From positions 1-39,854 of the forward strand of contig CANROE010000018.1 in assembly GCA_947632195.1 (NCBI GenBank): a DNA stretch of 39,854 nt. The letters run 5' to 3'. Of this stretch, positions 24,204 to 33,646 are shown piece by piece. The position numbers and the translations under genes are program-made. Position 1 is the stretch's first letter, and every line of letters starts with the position of its first letter. The DNA comes from an uncultured Clostridia bacterium (lineage in GTDB: Bacteria > Bacillota > Clostridia > Christensenellales > Borkfalkiaceae). Below the pieces are notes generated by a model. That model did no database searches and had not been told where the DNA came from. It saw nothing but the letters and a program-made list of their open reading frames with translations.

Positions 24204-24233
24204 ATTGTATGCCGATTGCGCAGATTTATTTAC
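24204..24233 (-). promoter_or_regulatory. SigE-like promoter of ytxC
   Basis: On the minus strand CATACAAT (24204-24211) is an exact match to the mother-cell SigE -10 pattern CATACAnT. An AT-rich GTAAAT stretch sits at the -35 distance, a weak match. It supports mother-cell expression of ytxC. Confidence 0.55.
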
Positions 24234-24448
24234 CCCGCTTTTAAAACCTTTCGGACGCGTAAAACCGCGTGAGACGGGCATACTGTCGTTGTCCGAGAGC
24301 GCCGAAACGCCCGATATTGGGCTATCTTTCAACCGGATTTCGGCCGATACGAACATCAAGGACGGGAGCGGAAGTGAACGTATTCACTTCTGCTTTCCTT
24401 TTATTTTGGCACGGGAGGCAATAATTTCCTCAAAAAAAGGATATTCGC
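24234..24448. other. Gene-free spacer between ytxC and leuS
   Basis: It contains a palindrome GAAGTGAACGTATTCACTTC near 24370-24389 followed on the plus strand by a T-rich tract, which could be a terminator or an operator. No RNA family or gene is recognised, and there is no T-box ahead of leuS. Confidence 0.5.
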
Positions 24449-24477
24449 TTGACTTTTTTATGTGGCAATAGTAAAAT
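24449..24477 (+). promoter_or_regulatory. Promoter of leuS
   Basis: TTGACT (24449-24454), a 17-base spacer and TAAAAT (24472-24477), giving a leader of about 30 bases with AGAGGT before the ATG. Confidence 0.85.
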
Positions 24478-24512
24478 TTATCCGATGACTATTTCATTTC
24501 AGAGGTTTTTTT

Positions 24513-26939
<2,427 letters not shown>

Positions 26940-26963
26940 AGGATCATATAAGGATAATATTGG

Positions 26964-27000
26964 CGCCGCCCCGCGCAGAATCTGCGCGGGGCGGCGTTTT
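26964..27000 (+). terminator. Terminator of leuS (shared with hxlR)
   Basis: A 16 bp GC-rich stem (CGCCGCCCCGCGCAGA and complement) followed by TTTT; it directly precedes the end of the convergent hxlR-type gene. Confidence 0.85.
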
Positions 27001-27001
27001 A

Positions 27002-27322
27002 TCACAGCCTGTGTTTATATTCCGTGCCCCATAGTTCGAGCGCCTCCCAGATGGGACGGAGAGACTGCCCAAGCTCCGAGAGTGAATAGACGACGCGCGG
27101 CGGTTTTTCGGCAAACGCCTCCCGCTCGACGAGCCCGTCGCTCTCCAATGCGCGGAGATTGTCCGTCAAAACCTTTTTACTGATGGGAATGCTCTTCAAA
27201 AAGTCCGAAAACCGCTGCGGCGACCGAAGCAGATCGCGGATGATCAACATCTTCCACTTGTTTCCGATGAGTTGCACCGCCGTGGCGACGGGACACTCGG
27301 GCATTTCTTCCTTTGTCAGCAT
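27002..27322 (-). CDS. HxlR-family transcriptional regulator
   Basis: The 106-residue winged-helix protein has the family pattern PECPVATAVQLIGNKWKMLIIRDLL, SPQRFSDFLKSIPISKKVLTDNLRALESDGLV and a wing with PPRVVYSLSELG. It carries the N-terminal Cys often found in redox- or electrophile-sensing members such as HypR/YodB, here C9. GGAGGG precedes the ATG. It is divergent from the cupin-sirtuin operon, with a 154-base shared upstream region, so it is the likely regulator of that operon. Confidence 0.94.
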   Translation of the reverse strand: MLTKEEMPECPVATAVQLIGNKWKMLIIRDLLRSPQRFSDFLKSIPISKKVLTDNLRALESDGLVEREAFAEKPPRVVYSLSELGQSLRPIWEALELWGTEYKHRL

Positions 27323-27346
27323 GCGGTTCCCTCCTGTAACAACAAG

Positions 27347-27375
27347 AGTATAGCATAAGTTGCGGCAAGATTCAA
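27347..27375 (-). promoter_or_regulatory. Promoter of the hxlR-type gene
   Basis: On the minus strand TTGAAT (27370-27375), a 17-base spacer and TATACT (27347-27352). The divergent cupin gene has TATTAT near 27441 with a less clear -35. Confidence 0.75.
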
Positions 27376-27476
27376 GAAAAATTCGGAAAAAATCAAGGGA
27401 ATCATTTTGTAACCTTTGAGACTTTTTTCTTTTTTTCGTCTATTATGGAGATACAAAATGTACGGAGGTATTTTTT

Positions 27477-27827
27477 ATGAAAAATTTTGAAAAGACAACT
27501 GTCGGAGAAGGCGCGCGCACGGAGTTACACGATCTGCTCCATCTCACGGGCGCGGAGATCAGCGTCAATGCCCTGCCCGCCGGCGCCTGCGTCCCCTTTG
27601 TGCATGCGCACAAGCAGAATGAAGAGATCTACGCCGTGCTCGCAGGCAAGGGAAAAGCGGTCATCGACGGAGAGGAAGTCCCGCTTGCGGCCGGAGATTG
27701 GGTGCGCGTCTCCCCCGCCGCGAAGAGGCAATTTTTTGCCGCGCCCGACGAAGGGATAAAGTATTTCTGCATCCAGGTAAAAGAAAATTCCCTCGGCGGC
27801 TATACGGCAGCCGACGCGCTCCTCTGA
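27477..27827 (+). CDS. Single-domain cupin protein
   Basis: The 116-residue protein is one small beta-barrel. Motif 1 is intact, with metal-ligand candidates H43, H45 and E49 in PFVHAHKQNEEIYAVLAGKG. In motif 2 (GDWVRVSPAAKRQFF) the usual His is missing, so metal binding may be incomplete or altered. A strong ribosome-binding site (ACGGAGGT) lies upstream. Its stop is 2 bases before the start of the sirtuin-like gene, so the two are translationally coupled. The function is unknown; small cupins under HxlR control often accompany responses to reactive small molecules. Confidence 0.9.
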   Translation: MKNFEKTTVGEGARTELHDLLHLTGAEISVNALPAGACVPFVHAHKQNEEIYAVLAGKGKAVIDGEEVPLAAGDWVRVSPAAKRQFFAAPDEGIKYFCIQVKENSLGGYTAADALL

Positions 27828-27829
27828 GC

Positions 27830-28645
27830 ATGACAGAAGAACGAGCGGCTCTTGTCTCCGCGCTGGGGCGCGCAGACGCGATCGTGATCGGCGCAGGTGC
27901 AGGGCTTTCCGCTGCGGCTGGATTCACATATTCGGGAAAACGGTTCCATGATCATTTTGCCGACTTTGAAGCGAAATACGGCTTTCATGATATGTATGCG
28001 GGCGGATTTTACCCCTATCCCTCGATGGAAGAATATTGGGCGTATTGGTCCCGATACATTTTGATCAACCGCTTTCAAGCTCCGCCGAAACCCGTCTATG
28101 AAAGGTTGTATGAGCTCGTCAAAGACAAAAATTATTTTGTGATCACAACCAACGTCGACCATTGCTTTCAGCGGGCGGGTTTTCCGAAAGAACGCCTTTT
28201 TTACACGCAAGGCGACTACGGGCTCTTGCAGTGCTCCGTTCCATGCCACAATAAGACCTATGACAACGAGGATCTTGTACGCCGTATGGCGGATACGCAA
28301 AAGGATATGAAGATCCCCTCCGCGCTTGTGCCCCGCTGTCCCGTTTGCGGAAAATATATGACGATGAATTTGCGGAGCGACTACCGCTTTGTCGAGGACG
28401 AAGGTTGGCACAACGCGTGTGCACGCTACCGAAAGTTTCTCGATGATCACGCGCAAAAGAACATCTTATATTTTGAACTCGGCGTCGGCGGAAATACACC
28501 CGCGATCATCAAATATCCGTTTTGGCGGCTCACGCAGAAAAACCCGCGCGCGATTTATCTTTGCGTAAACCCCGAGGCAGTCTGTCCTGAGGAGATCAAA
28601 GACCGTGCCATCTTGCTGAAAACAGATATTTCGCAAGTATTATAG
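27830..28645 (+). CDS. SirTM-like sirtuin (Sir2 family)
   Basis: The 271-residue protein has the Sir2 NAD-binding opening GAGAGLSAAAGF (21-32), TTNVDH (106-111) with N108, and two zinc cysteine pairs C135/C139 and C170/C173. The usual catalytic His in HG is replaced by Gln (Q127 in YTQGDYG). Gln at this place is characteristic of the SirTM class, which ADP-ribosylates a lipoylated GcvH-like protein; ordinary deacetylases keep the His. The usual SirTM partners (macrodomain protein, GcvH-L, LplA2) are not next to it. No ribosome-binding site is seen; it is coupled to the cupin gene. Confidence 0.88.
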   Translation: MTEERAALVSALGRADAIVIGAGAGLSAAAGFTYSGKRFHDHFADFEAKYGFHDMYAGGFYPYPSMEEYWAYWSRYILINRFQAPPKPVYERLYELVKDKNYFVITTNVDHCFQRAGFPKERLFYTQGDYGLLQCSVPCHNKTYDNEDLVRRMADTQKDMKIPSALVPRCPVCGKYMTMNLRSDYRFVEDEGWHNACARYRKFLDDHAQKNILYFELGVGGNTPAIIKYPFWRLTQKNPRAIYLCVNPEAVCPEEIKDRAILLKTDISQVL

Positions 28646-28672
28646 AAAAAACCCACATTTCGTGGGTTTTTT
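28646..28672 (+). terminator. Terminator of the cupin-sirtuin operon
   Basis: AAAAAACCCAC-ATTTC-GTGGGTTTTTT, starting right after the stop; symmetrical enough to work in both directions. Confidence 0.9.
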
Positions 28673-28688
28673 CTTATAGTATGCGTGA

Positions 28689-28710
28689 CATAGTACTATG
28701 CTAAATGCCG
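28689..28710. repeat. Palindromic repeat copy 2 (end of the ATP-grasp gene)
   Basis: Shares 22 bases with one mismatch with the copy upstream of thrS, including the palindrome CATAGTACTATG. It covers the stop codon of the ATP-grasp gene. Confidence 0.75.
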
Positions 28711-29546
28711 TTTTTGTAGATCTCGCTCACGATATGGCGGGCATATGTGGCGGCAATGTTGATATTTGTGACCTTTTCGAGCGTTCCGAAAAAGGCGTTG
28801 GAATTGACTTCGCACACGAGGTAGCCTGTCTTTCCGTACAGCAGATCGATGCCGCAATAGTCGAGCCCGAGCCGTGCTGCGACGGCCTCGGCAAGCGCTG
28901 CCGCCTCGCCGTCCGCCTCGGCCGCCTCCCCTCTCCCGCCGAGCGCCGCGTTCGAGCGAAAATCCGTTTCGGAGCAGCGTTTCATCGCGGCGACCGTCTT
29001 TCCGCCGATGACGATCACGCGAAGGTCCTCCCCTGCGCTCTCCCCGATAAATTTTTGGTACAGATGAGGCTTTCCCTGCAAGCGCGAAGAGAGCGCGCGC
29101 AGCTCCCCCCTGTCTTTTGCGAGATAGACCTGTTTCCCGAGCGAGCCGAAACATTCTTTGACGACGATCGGATAGCCGAGCGCCTCTGCGGCGGATAGGA
29201 GCTCTTCCGAAGGCGCCGCGCCCTCGCTGTAACAGAGCAGGGAGGAGACGGTCTCGGGCTGCGGAAACCCGTCGAGGGCGAGATAGGTGAGCATCTTGTC
29301 GTCGCAGATCTCGATGGCCTCCGCGCGGTTGAAAAGACGGAACTTTCTTTCAAGCAGGCGGGCGTAATATTTGTCCTTGTCGAGGTACACGCAAAAATCG
29401 CCCTCCCGCCCGCAAAGCGCGGGCGAGTTGGGCACGATCTCGGCATTTACGCCGAGAAGGCGCAGTTCTTCCCTCAGCCGCGCCGGCTGGTTGAGCTCCT
29501 GCGGCGAGGAAGTGTAGGCGTTGACGACGATCAAAGCGTTCTTCAT
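28701..29546 (-). CDS. RimK-like ATP-grasp ligase
   Basis: The 281-residue protein is an ATP-grasp carboxylate-amine ligase of the RimK type. Visible elements are the central PIVVKECFGSLGKQV loop, QKFIGES, DLRVIVIGGKTVAAMKR, CGIDLLY and CEVNSNAFF with metal ligands. The family adds amino acids, often glutamate, to a protein or small-molecule carboxylate; the substrate here is unknown. The ATG at 29546 sits 7 bases after the T tract of the hom terminator and has no ribosome-binding site, so expression may depend on read-through or an unseen internal start. It ends at the palindromic repeat. Confidence 0.87.
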   Translation of the reverse strand: MKNALIVVNAYTSSPQELNQPARLREELRLLGVNAEIVPNSPALCGREGDFCVYLDKDKYYARLLERKFRLFNRAEAIEICDDKMLTYLALDGFPQPETVSSLLCYSEGAAPSEELLSAAEALGYPIVVKECFGSLGKQVYLAKDRGELRALSSRLQGKPHLYQKFIGESAGEDLRVIVIGGKTVAAMKRCSETDFRSNAALGGRGEAAEADGEAAALAEAVAARLGLDYCGIDLLYGKTGYLVCEVNSNAFFGTLEKVTNINIAATYARHIVSEIYKNGI

Positions 29547-29549
29547 GAC

Positions 29550-29578
29550 AACAAAAAAGCGGGGTTTTTGCCCCGCTT
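29550..29578 (-). terminator. Terminator of the ECF-coaX-hom operon
   Basis: On the minus strand AAGCGGGG-CAAAAA-CCCCGCTTTTTT, 5 bases after the hom stop and immediately upstream of the ATP-grasp start codon. Confidence 0.85.
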
Positions 29579-29582
29579 GGAT

Positions 29583-30857
29583 TTACGATACGACGCGGAG
29601 CACCGCTTCGACTTTGGCAAGCTCGGAGGCGTTGAGTTTTGCGATCGCATTTTTGATCGCCGCCTCGTGCGTTTCGTGTGTGACGATGACGAGCGTCGCT
29701 TTGTCGCTTTCGGGCGTCTGCAAGAGTTCGAGAATGGAGATATTGTACTTCCCGAAGATCGCCGCGATCTTGGAGAGGACGCCCGTTTTGTCGTTTACGG
29801 TGAGGCGCATATAGTAGGCGCTTGCGAAGTCGGTCACGAACTTGACGTCCTTTTCTGGCGCGGCATTGTTCTTAAAGGTGGAATAGCGGGGCTCGACGCG
29901 GGAGGCGGCATAGAGAATGTCGCTGACGATGGCGCTTCCCGTGGGAAGGTCGCCCGCGCCCTTACCGTAGAGCATGAGATCGCCCACTGCGTCGCCCGTG
30001 AGGAACACGGCGTTATAGCTGCCCGAAACGGCGGCGAGCGGGTGTTCCTTTTTGACGAAAGCGGGATGTACGCGCACTTCGATCCCCTCTTCCGACTGCT
30101 TGGCGATGGCAAGGAGTTTCAAGCGGTATCCGAGCGCTTTGCCGCGCGCAATGTCCTCTTCGCAAACGCCCGTGATCCCTTCGCGGAGCACCTTCGTATA
30201 GGGAATTTTTGTATGGAAAGCGAGCGAGGAGAGCACGGAGAGCTTGTATGCCGCGTCGTACCCCTCCACGTCTGCGTCGGGGTCTGCCTCGGCATAGCCG
30301 AGCTGCTGCGCCTCTTTGAGCGCCGCCTCGTAGGTGGAGCCCTCCTCTGTCATCTTTGTGAGGATATAGTTTGTCGTTCCGTTGATGATCCCCATCATGG
30401 ACGTGATCTTATTGGATTGCACGCCGTCGAACAGGGTACGGATGATGGGCACGCCGCCCACGCAGCTCGCCTCGAAATAGAGCCCCGCGCTGTGCCGCTT
30501 GGCGGTGCGTTCGAGTTCGTGGTAGTATTTGGCGATCAGCTCTTTGTTGCTCGTCACGACCGATTTTCCGCCGTAGAGCGCGTCGAGAACATATTCGCGG
30601 GCAGCTTCTACGCCGCCGATACATTCTACCACGACGTTCACGTCCGGATTGCAGGCGATCTCCGCAATATTGTTTGCGACGATCTCCGCAGGGACGCCGA
30701 GCTCTTCGAGCCGCGCGCGGTTGGGTTCGAGCACGCATTCCACGTTGAGCTCGACCGCTTGCGTCGCCATGTAAAATTCCCTGTGCTCTTTGAGGATACG
30801 GTAGGTCCCGCCCCCCACGACGCCGAGTCCGAGGATTGCCACTCCGATCTTCTTCAT
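29583..30857 (-). CDS. hom: Homoserine dehydrogenase
   Basis: The 424-residue enzyme reduces aspartate semialdehyde to homoserine for threonine and methionine. Its Rossmann motif is GLGVVGGGT, the catalytic core has SNKELIAKY, GGVPIIRTL and the hallmark GINGTTNYIL-type segment IINGTTNYILTKM. A C-terminal ACT domain (about 345-424) suggests feedback by an amino acid, probably threonine. GGGGGGG precedes the ATG, which overlaps the coaX stop by 4 bases. Its place behind coaX and a vitamin transporter is unusual, though threonine and pantothenate both draw on aspartate-family metabolism. Confidence 0.97.
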   Translation of the reverse strand: MKKIGVAILGLGVVGGGTYRILKEHREFYMATQAVELNVECVLEPNRARLEELGVPAEIVANNIAEIACNPDVNVVVECIGGVEAAREYVLDALYGGKSVVTSNKELIAKYYHELERTAKRHSAGLYFEASCVGGVPIIRTLFDGVQSNKITSMMGIINGTTNYILTKMTEEGSTYEAALKEAQQLGYAEADPDADVEGYDAAYKLSVLSSLAFHTKIPYTKVLREGITGVCEEDIARGKALGYRLKLLAIAKQSEEGIEVRVHPAFVKKEHPLAAVSGSYNAVFLTGDAVGDLMLYGKGAGDLPTGSAIVSDILYAASRVEPRYSTFKNNAAPEKDVKFVTDFASAYYMRLTVNDKTGVLSKIAAIFGKYNISILELLQTPESDKATLVIVTHETHEAAIKNAIAKLNASELAKVEAVLRVVS

Positions 30858-31642
30858 TTGGTTTCCCCCCCAAAATTCAAATCATAGAGATATTTTAAGC
30901 CGTAGAGCGTGAGCGTTTTGTCGATGACGTCGATACACTTTGTCTCATGCGCTATCGTTTCGGAAAAGCCGCCCGTCGCAACGGTGAGGACGTCCTCCCG
31001 CAAAAGCTCCCGCTTGATTTTTTTGACGATGTATTCCACCAACCCCGCAAAGCCGAACACGATACCCGCCTGCATGTTGGTGACGGTATTTGTGGCGATC
31101 ACGCTCTTGGGCGCCTCGATCTCCACTCTCGGCAATTTGGCGGTGCCGTTCACAAGGCTGTCGAGCGAGCCTTTGATCCCGGGCGCGATGACGCCGCCGA
31201 TGAATTCCCCCTGTTCGTTGAGGATATTGAACGTCGTGGCGGTGCCGAAGTCCACGATGATCATCGGCTTGCCCGCCCCGAACTTTTTGAGCGCGGCGAC
31301 GTTGTTGACGATACGGTCCGCCCCCACTTCGCGGGCATTGTCCGCACGCATTCTGAGCCCCGTTTTCATGCCTGGGCCGATCTGCAACGGCTTGGTGTGC
31401 AAATACAGATCGAGCATATGGACGAGGGTATAATCGAGGGACGGCACCACGGAGGAGATGATCGAACCCGAAATGTTATCCGCGCCGATCCCGTTGAACC
31501 CGAGCATTGCGAGCAGCTGTGTGCCGTATTCGTCCGACGTCTTTTTGAGGTCGGTCGCCACGCGGAAGGAGAGTTTGAGCTCCTCCCCGTCGAACACGGC
31601 GTATTTGATGTTGGAGTTTCCGACGTCGATACAGATGATCAT
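30854..31642 (-). CDS. coaX: Type III pantothenate kinase
   Basis: The 262-residue kinase phosphorylates pantothenate, the first step of CoA synthesis. It belongs to the ASKHA superfamily: phosphate-1 DVGNSNIKYAVFD, GADRIVNNVAA and phosphate-2 DFGTATTFN are clear. The type III enzyme is not inhibited by CoA. It overlaps by 4 bases with both the upstream S-component gene and the downstream hom gene, so all three are tightly coupled. With coaE at 2842 the window encodes the first and last steps of CoA synthesis. Confidence 0.97.
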   Translation of the reverse strand: MIICIDVGNSNIKYAVFDGEELKLSFRVATDLKKTSDEYGTQLLAMLGFNGIGADNISGSIISSVVPSLDYTLVHMLDLYLHTKPLQIGPGMKTGLRMRADNAREVGADRIVNNVAALKKFGAGKPMIIVDFGTATTFNILNEQGEFIGGVIAPGIKGSLDSLVNGTAKLPRVEIEAPKSVIATNTVTNMQAGIVFGFAGLVEYIVKKIKRELLREDVLTVATGGFSETIAHETKCIDVIDKTLTLYGLKYLYDLNFGGETK

Positions 31643-32322
31643 GCGTTGTTCTCCGTGGCGGGCTGTGTTTCCCGCTCTTCGCTGTGTTTTGCGTTATTTT
31701 TCTTTCCGAGCTGCTTATCCACAATGAGCACGACGCGATGCAGCGCCGGCGCGAGCACGATGTTGATGGCAAATTCGATAAAGAAATTATATGTCACGAT
31801 CCCGACAAGAATGAACACGAAGATATTCATTCCCTCCATGCCGAGCGGCGCTTGGAAAAGGGAGATCGTATCCGTGATACAGAGGCAACCCAAAACAAAC
31901 AGCCCCGTGTTGACGATGGGTGCGGAGAGCGCAGCCACGAAAACTGCGGCAAGCGTGCTCTTCGGTGCGATCAGGCGGTACAAAAGCGCGGGAACGATCC
32001 CCGCTGCGACCCCCTTCACAATGCAGATGAGAACGGTCATCAAGGGGACGTTGGCAAGCAAGGTCGCGGTGAACGCGTCCGTACCCGAAACGCCGAACAT
32101 CAATACGATGAAACCGAAGAGAAGTCCGAGCAGCCCTCCCGCCTGCCAGCCGAGCAAGATCCCGCCGAGCACGATGGGCACGAGCGAGAAACTCAGCGAC
32201 GTGGAGCCGAATGTAAACAGGCCGAAACCGGCAAGACATTGGAACAGCACAATGAGCGCCACAAGGACGGAGAAGTAAGCGATGTTCTTTGCGGAGAACA
32301 TCTTTTTGAAGCCGTTTTTCAT
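31639..32322 (-). CDS. ECF transporter S component, probably for pantothenate
   Basis: The 227-residue membrane protein has about six hydrophobic segments (for example IAYFSVLVALIVLFQC, LVPIVLGGILLGWQAGGLLGLLFGFIVLMFG, IFVFILVGIVTYNFFIEFAINIVLA) and a polar charged C-terminal tail. This fits the substrate-binding subunit of an energy-coupling factor transporter, which would use a shared EcfA/A'/T module encoded elsewhere. Being in one overlapping operon with pantothenate kinase makes pantothenate (PanT-like) the best guess. GGAGGG precedes the ATG at 32322; the earlier in-frame extension covers the promoter and leader and is rejected. Confidence 0.85.
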   Translation of the reverse strand: MKNGFKKMFSAKNIAYFSVLVALIVLFQCLAGFGLFTFGSTSLSFSLVPIVLGGILLGWQAGGLLGLLFGFIVLMFGVSGTDAFTATLLANVPLMTVLICIVKGVAAGIVPALLYRLIAPKSTLAAVFVAALSAPIVNTGLFVLGCLCITDTISLFQAPLGMEGMNIFVFILVGIVTYNFFIEFAINIVLAPALHRVVLIVDKQLGKKNNAKHSEERETQPATENNA

Positions 32323-32437
32323 ATTCAATTCCCTCCATCGGATTTCCGTACGCGGAATATCCGTGAAAAATAAGATTCGATATTTCCCCAAAACGGATGA
32401 GATCGCGCGCGTATCTCTCCGTACAATGGGCAATATC
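32323..32437 (-). ncRNA. Structured leader of the ECF-coaX-hom operon (candidate riboregulator)
   Basis: The predicted 115-base leader folds almost completely. P1 pairs its first ten bases (32428-32437) with 32379-32389. P1 encloses P2, ten base pairs of ACGGAGAGAT against ATCTCATCCGT with one bulged A. P3 (32339-32363) is another ten base pairs, CGGAT(A)TTCCG-CGTA-CGGAAATCCG, again with one bulged A, ending 3 bases before the GGAGGG ribosome-binding site. Tandem hairpins with bulged adenosines recall the known pan RNA motif of pantothenate genes, but I cannot confirm membership. Confidence 0.55.
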
Positions 32438-32443
32438 TTAATC

Positions 32444-32472
32444 ATTATAACAAATAATCATGCAGTTGGCAA
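32444..32472 (-). promoter_or_regulatory. Promoter of the ECF-coaX-hom operon
   Basis: On the minus strand TTGCCA (32467-32472), a 17-base spacer and a perfect TATAAT (32444-32449). Confidence 0.88.
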
Positions 32473-32585
32473 CTAAATGAACGACTTTTCGGGTAACATT
32501 TTTTGCCATGGAGACATAGCATGGTGTAGAAGCGGTTGGAGAGAAAAAATTACATACTTCCCGCCGCATTCAAGGAGGAAAAACT

Positions 32586-32783
32586 ATGAATAGCTGTCTG
32601 CAAGGCAATGGCTGCCTTTGGATTCTCATCATTCTGCTCATTTTGGGAACATGCGGGAATGTTTTCAATTCGAGCGTATTCACCGGCTGCGGCTTGCCCG
32701 TTCTCATTGCCCTTCTCTATTGTATGTGGAGAAACGGCACGTTGCGCACCATTCTCGGCGGCGGTTGCGGCTGCAACAACTGA
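32586..32783 (+). CDS. Small cysteine-rich membrane protein
   Basis: The 65-residue protein has a very good ribosome-binding site (AAGGAGG, 8 bases before the ATG) and one or two hydrophobic segments (LWILIILLILGTCG and LPVLIALLYCMW). It has seven cysteines and a GGGCGCNN tail. It resembles the small high-cysteine, glycine-rich hypotheticals of Clostridia, some annotated as chorion-class proteins and suspected to belong to spores, but no function is known. Its promoter is not clear; CATACTTC lies about 37 bases upstream. It stands alone and ends at a strong terminator. Confidence 0.78.
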   Translation: MNSCLQGNGCLWILIILLILGTCGNVFNSSVFTGCGLPVLIALLYCMWRNGTLRTILGGGCGCNN

Positions 32784-32817
32784 GAAGATTCGGCGTTTTG
32801 AATCCGGTTCCATGAAA

Positions 32818-32843
32818 ACAGCCCTCCCGCTCGGGAGGGCTGT
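32818..32843 (+). terminator. Terminator of the Cys-rich membrane protein gene
   Basis: A perfect 12 bp stem ACAGCCCTCCCG and complement with a 2-base centre, followed by a moderately T-rich tail. Confidence 0.8.
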
Positions 32844-32864
32844 CTGTCATTTAATTATAATGCG

Positions 32865-33103
32865 GTAGAGATTTCTCCACGCGCTTCGCTTGGTCGAAAT
32901 GACATTTAGGGCAGTAGAGATTTCTCCACGCGCTTCGCTTGGTCGAAATGACATTTAGGGCAGTAGAGATTTCTCCACGCGCTTCGCTTGGTCGAAATGA
33001 CATTTAGGGCAGTAGAGATTTCTCCATGCGCTTCGCTTGGTCGAAATGACATTTGGGGCAGTAGAGATTTCTCACGCGCTTCGCTTGGTCGAAATGACAT
33101 TCG
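32865..33103 (-). repeat. 49-bp tandem repeat array, five copies
   Basis: Copies start at 32865, 32914, 32963, 33012 and 33061 with an exact 49-base period and very few differences; the last lacks one C. Read on the minus strand the unit runs from GTCATTTCGACCAAGCGAAG through GTGGAGAAATCTCTAC. It resembles the ends of the inverted-repeat element at 4503-4712. There are no unique spacers, so it is not a CRISPR. It fills most of the gap between 32784 and 33121. Confidence 0.93.
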
Positions 33104-33121
33104 GGAATGTTGCCCGTTTCT

Positions 33122-33643
33122 TTACTTGTTTTTGTAGAGCAATAATGCGGCGACGGTCTTTGCGTCGCGGAGCTGTCCGTTTTTTACGCGCTCATATGCC
33201 TCTTCCAGGGGCAGTTTCACGACGTCGAGGAATTCGTCGCTGTCGGGGTGACGGGCGCCCGCGCGCACATTTTCGGCCGCGAAAATGTAAATTTTCTCAT
33301 TGGAGTAGCCGGGCGTGGGATAGAGCACGGTGAGCGGGACGAGGTCGGCGATGAGCCCCGCCTCCTCTTCGAGCTCCCGCTGCGCTGCGGGCAGGGGGTC
33401 CTCCCCTCTTTCGAGTTTTCCCGCAGGGATCTCCAAGAGCTCTTCCCCGTAGGCATAGCGATATTGCCGCACGAGGACGACGTTTCCGTCCTGCACGCAG
33501 AGGACGGCGGCGCCGCCGGGGTGCTCCACGATCTCCCTTAGGCAGGGATTGCCGTCGGGAAGTTCCGCGTCGTCGCAGCGCAGATTGACGATCTTCCCTC
33601 GGTAGACGTAGTTTTTGCGGATGGTTTTTTCCGTCAGTTCCAT
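33122..33643 (-). CDS. nudF: Nudix ADP-ribose pyrophosphatase
   Basis: The 173-residue enzyme matches NudF-type ADP-ribose pyrophosphatases, which split ADP-ribose to AMP and ribose 5-phosphate. The Nudix box is perfect, from GKLERGE to RELEEEAGL, preceded by the typical VLVRQYRYAYGEELLEIPAG and followed by YPTPGYSNEKIYIFAA. GGGGGAT lies about 10 bases upstream of the start, inside the end of the preceding gene, which stops 3 bases earlier. The two are thus cotranscribed. The sirtuin at 27830 would be an NAD consumer elsewhere in the window, but no direct link is visible. Confidence 0.93.
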   Translation of the reverse strand: MELTEKTIRKNYVYRGKIVNLRCDDAELPDGNPCLREIVEHPGGAAVLCVQDGNVVLVRQYRYAYGEELLEIPAGKLERGEDPLPAAQRELEEEAGLIADLVPLTVLYPTPGYSNEKIYIFAAENVRAGARHPDSDEFLDVVKLPLEEAYERVKNGQLRDAKTVAALLLYKNK

Positions 33644-33646
33644 CGC

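Noticed and set aside
24455-24512. T-box ahead of leuS
   Set aside because: The leader is only about 30 bases and contains no GGTGGNACCGCG signature.
32906-33100. 64-residue minus-strand frame with repeating MSFRPSEA-like segments
   Set aside because: A translation of the 49-bp array in rotating frames; not a repeat protein.
32865-33103. CRISPR array
   Set aside because: The full 49-base period is conserved, including what would be spacers.
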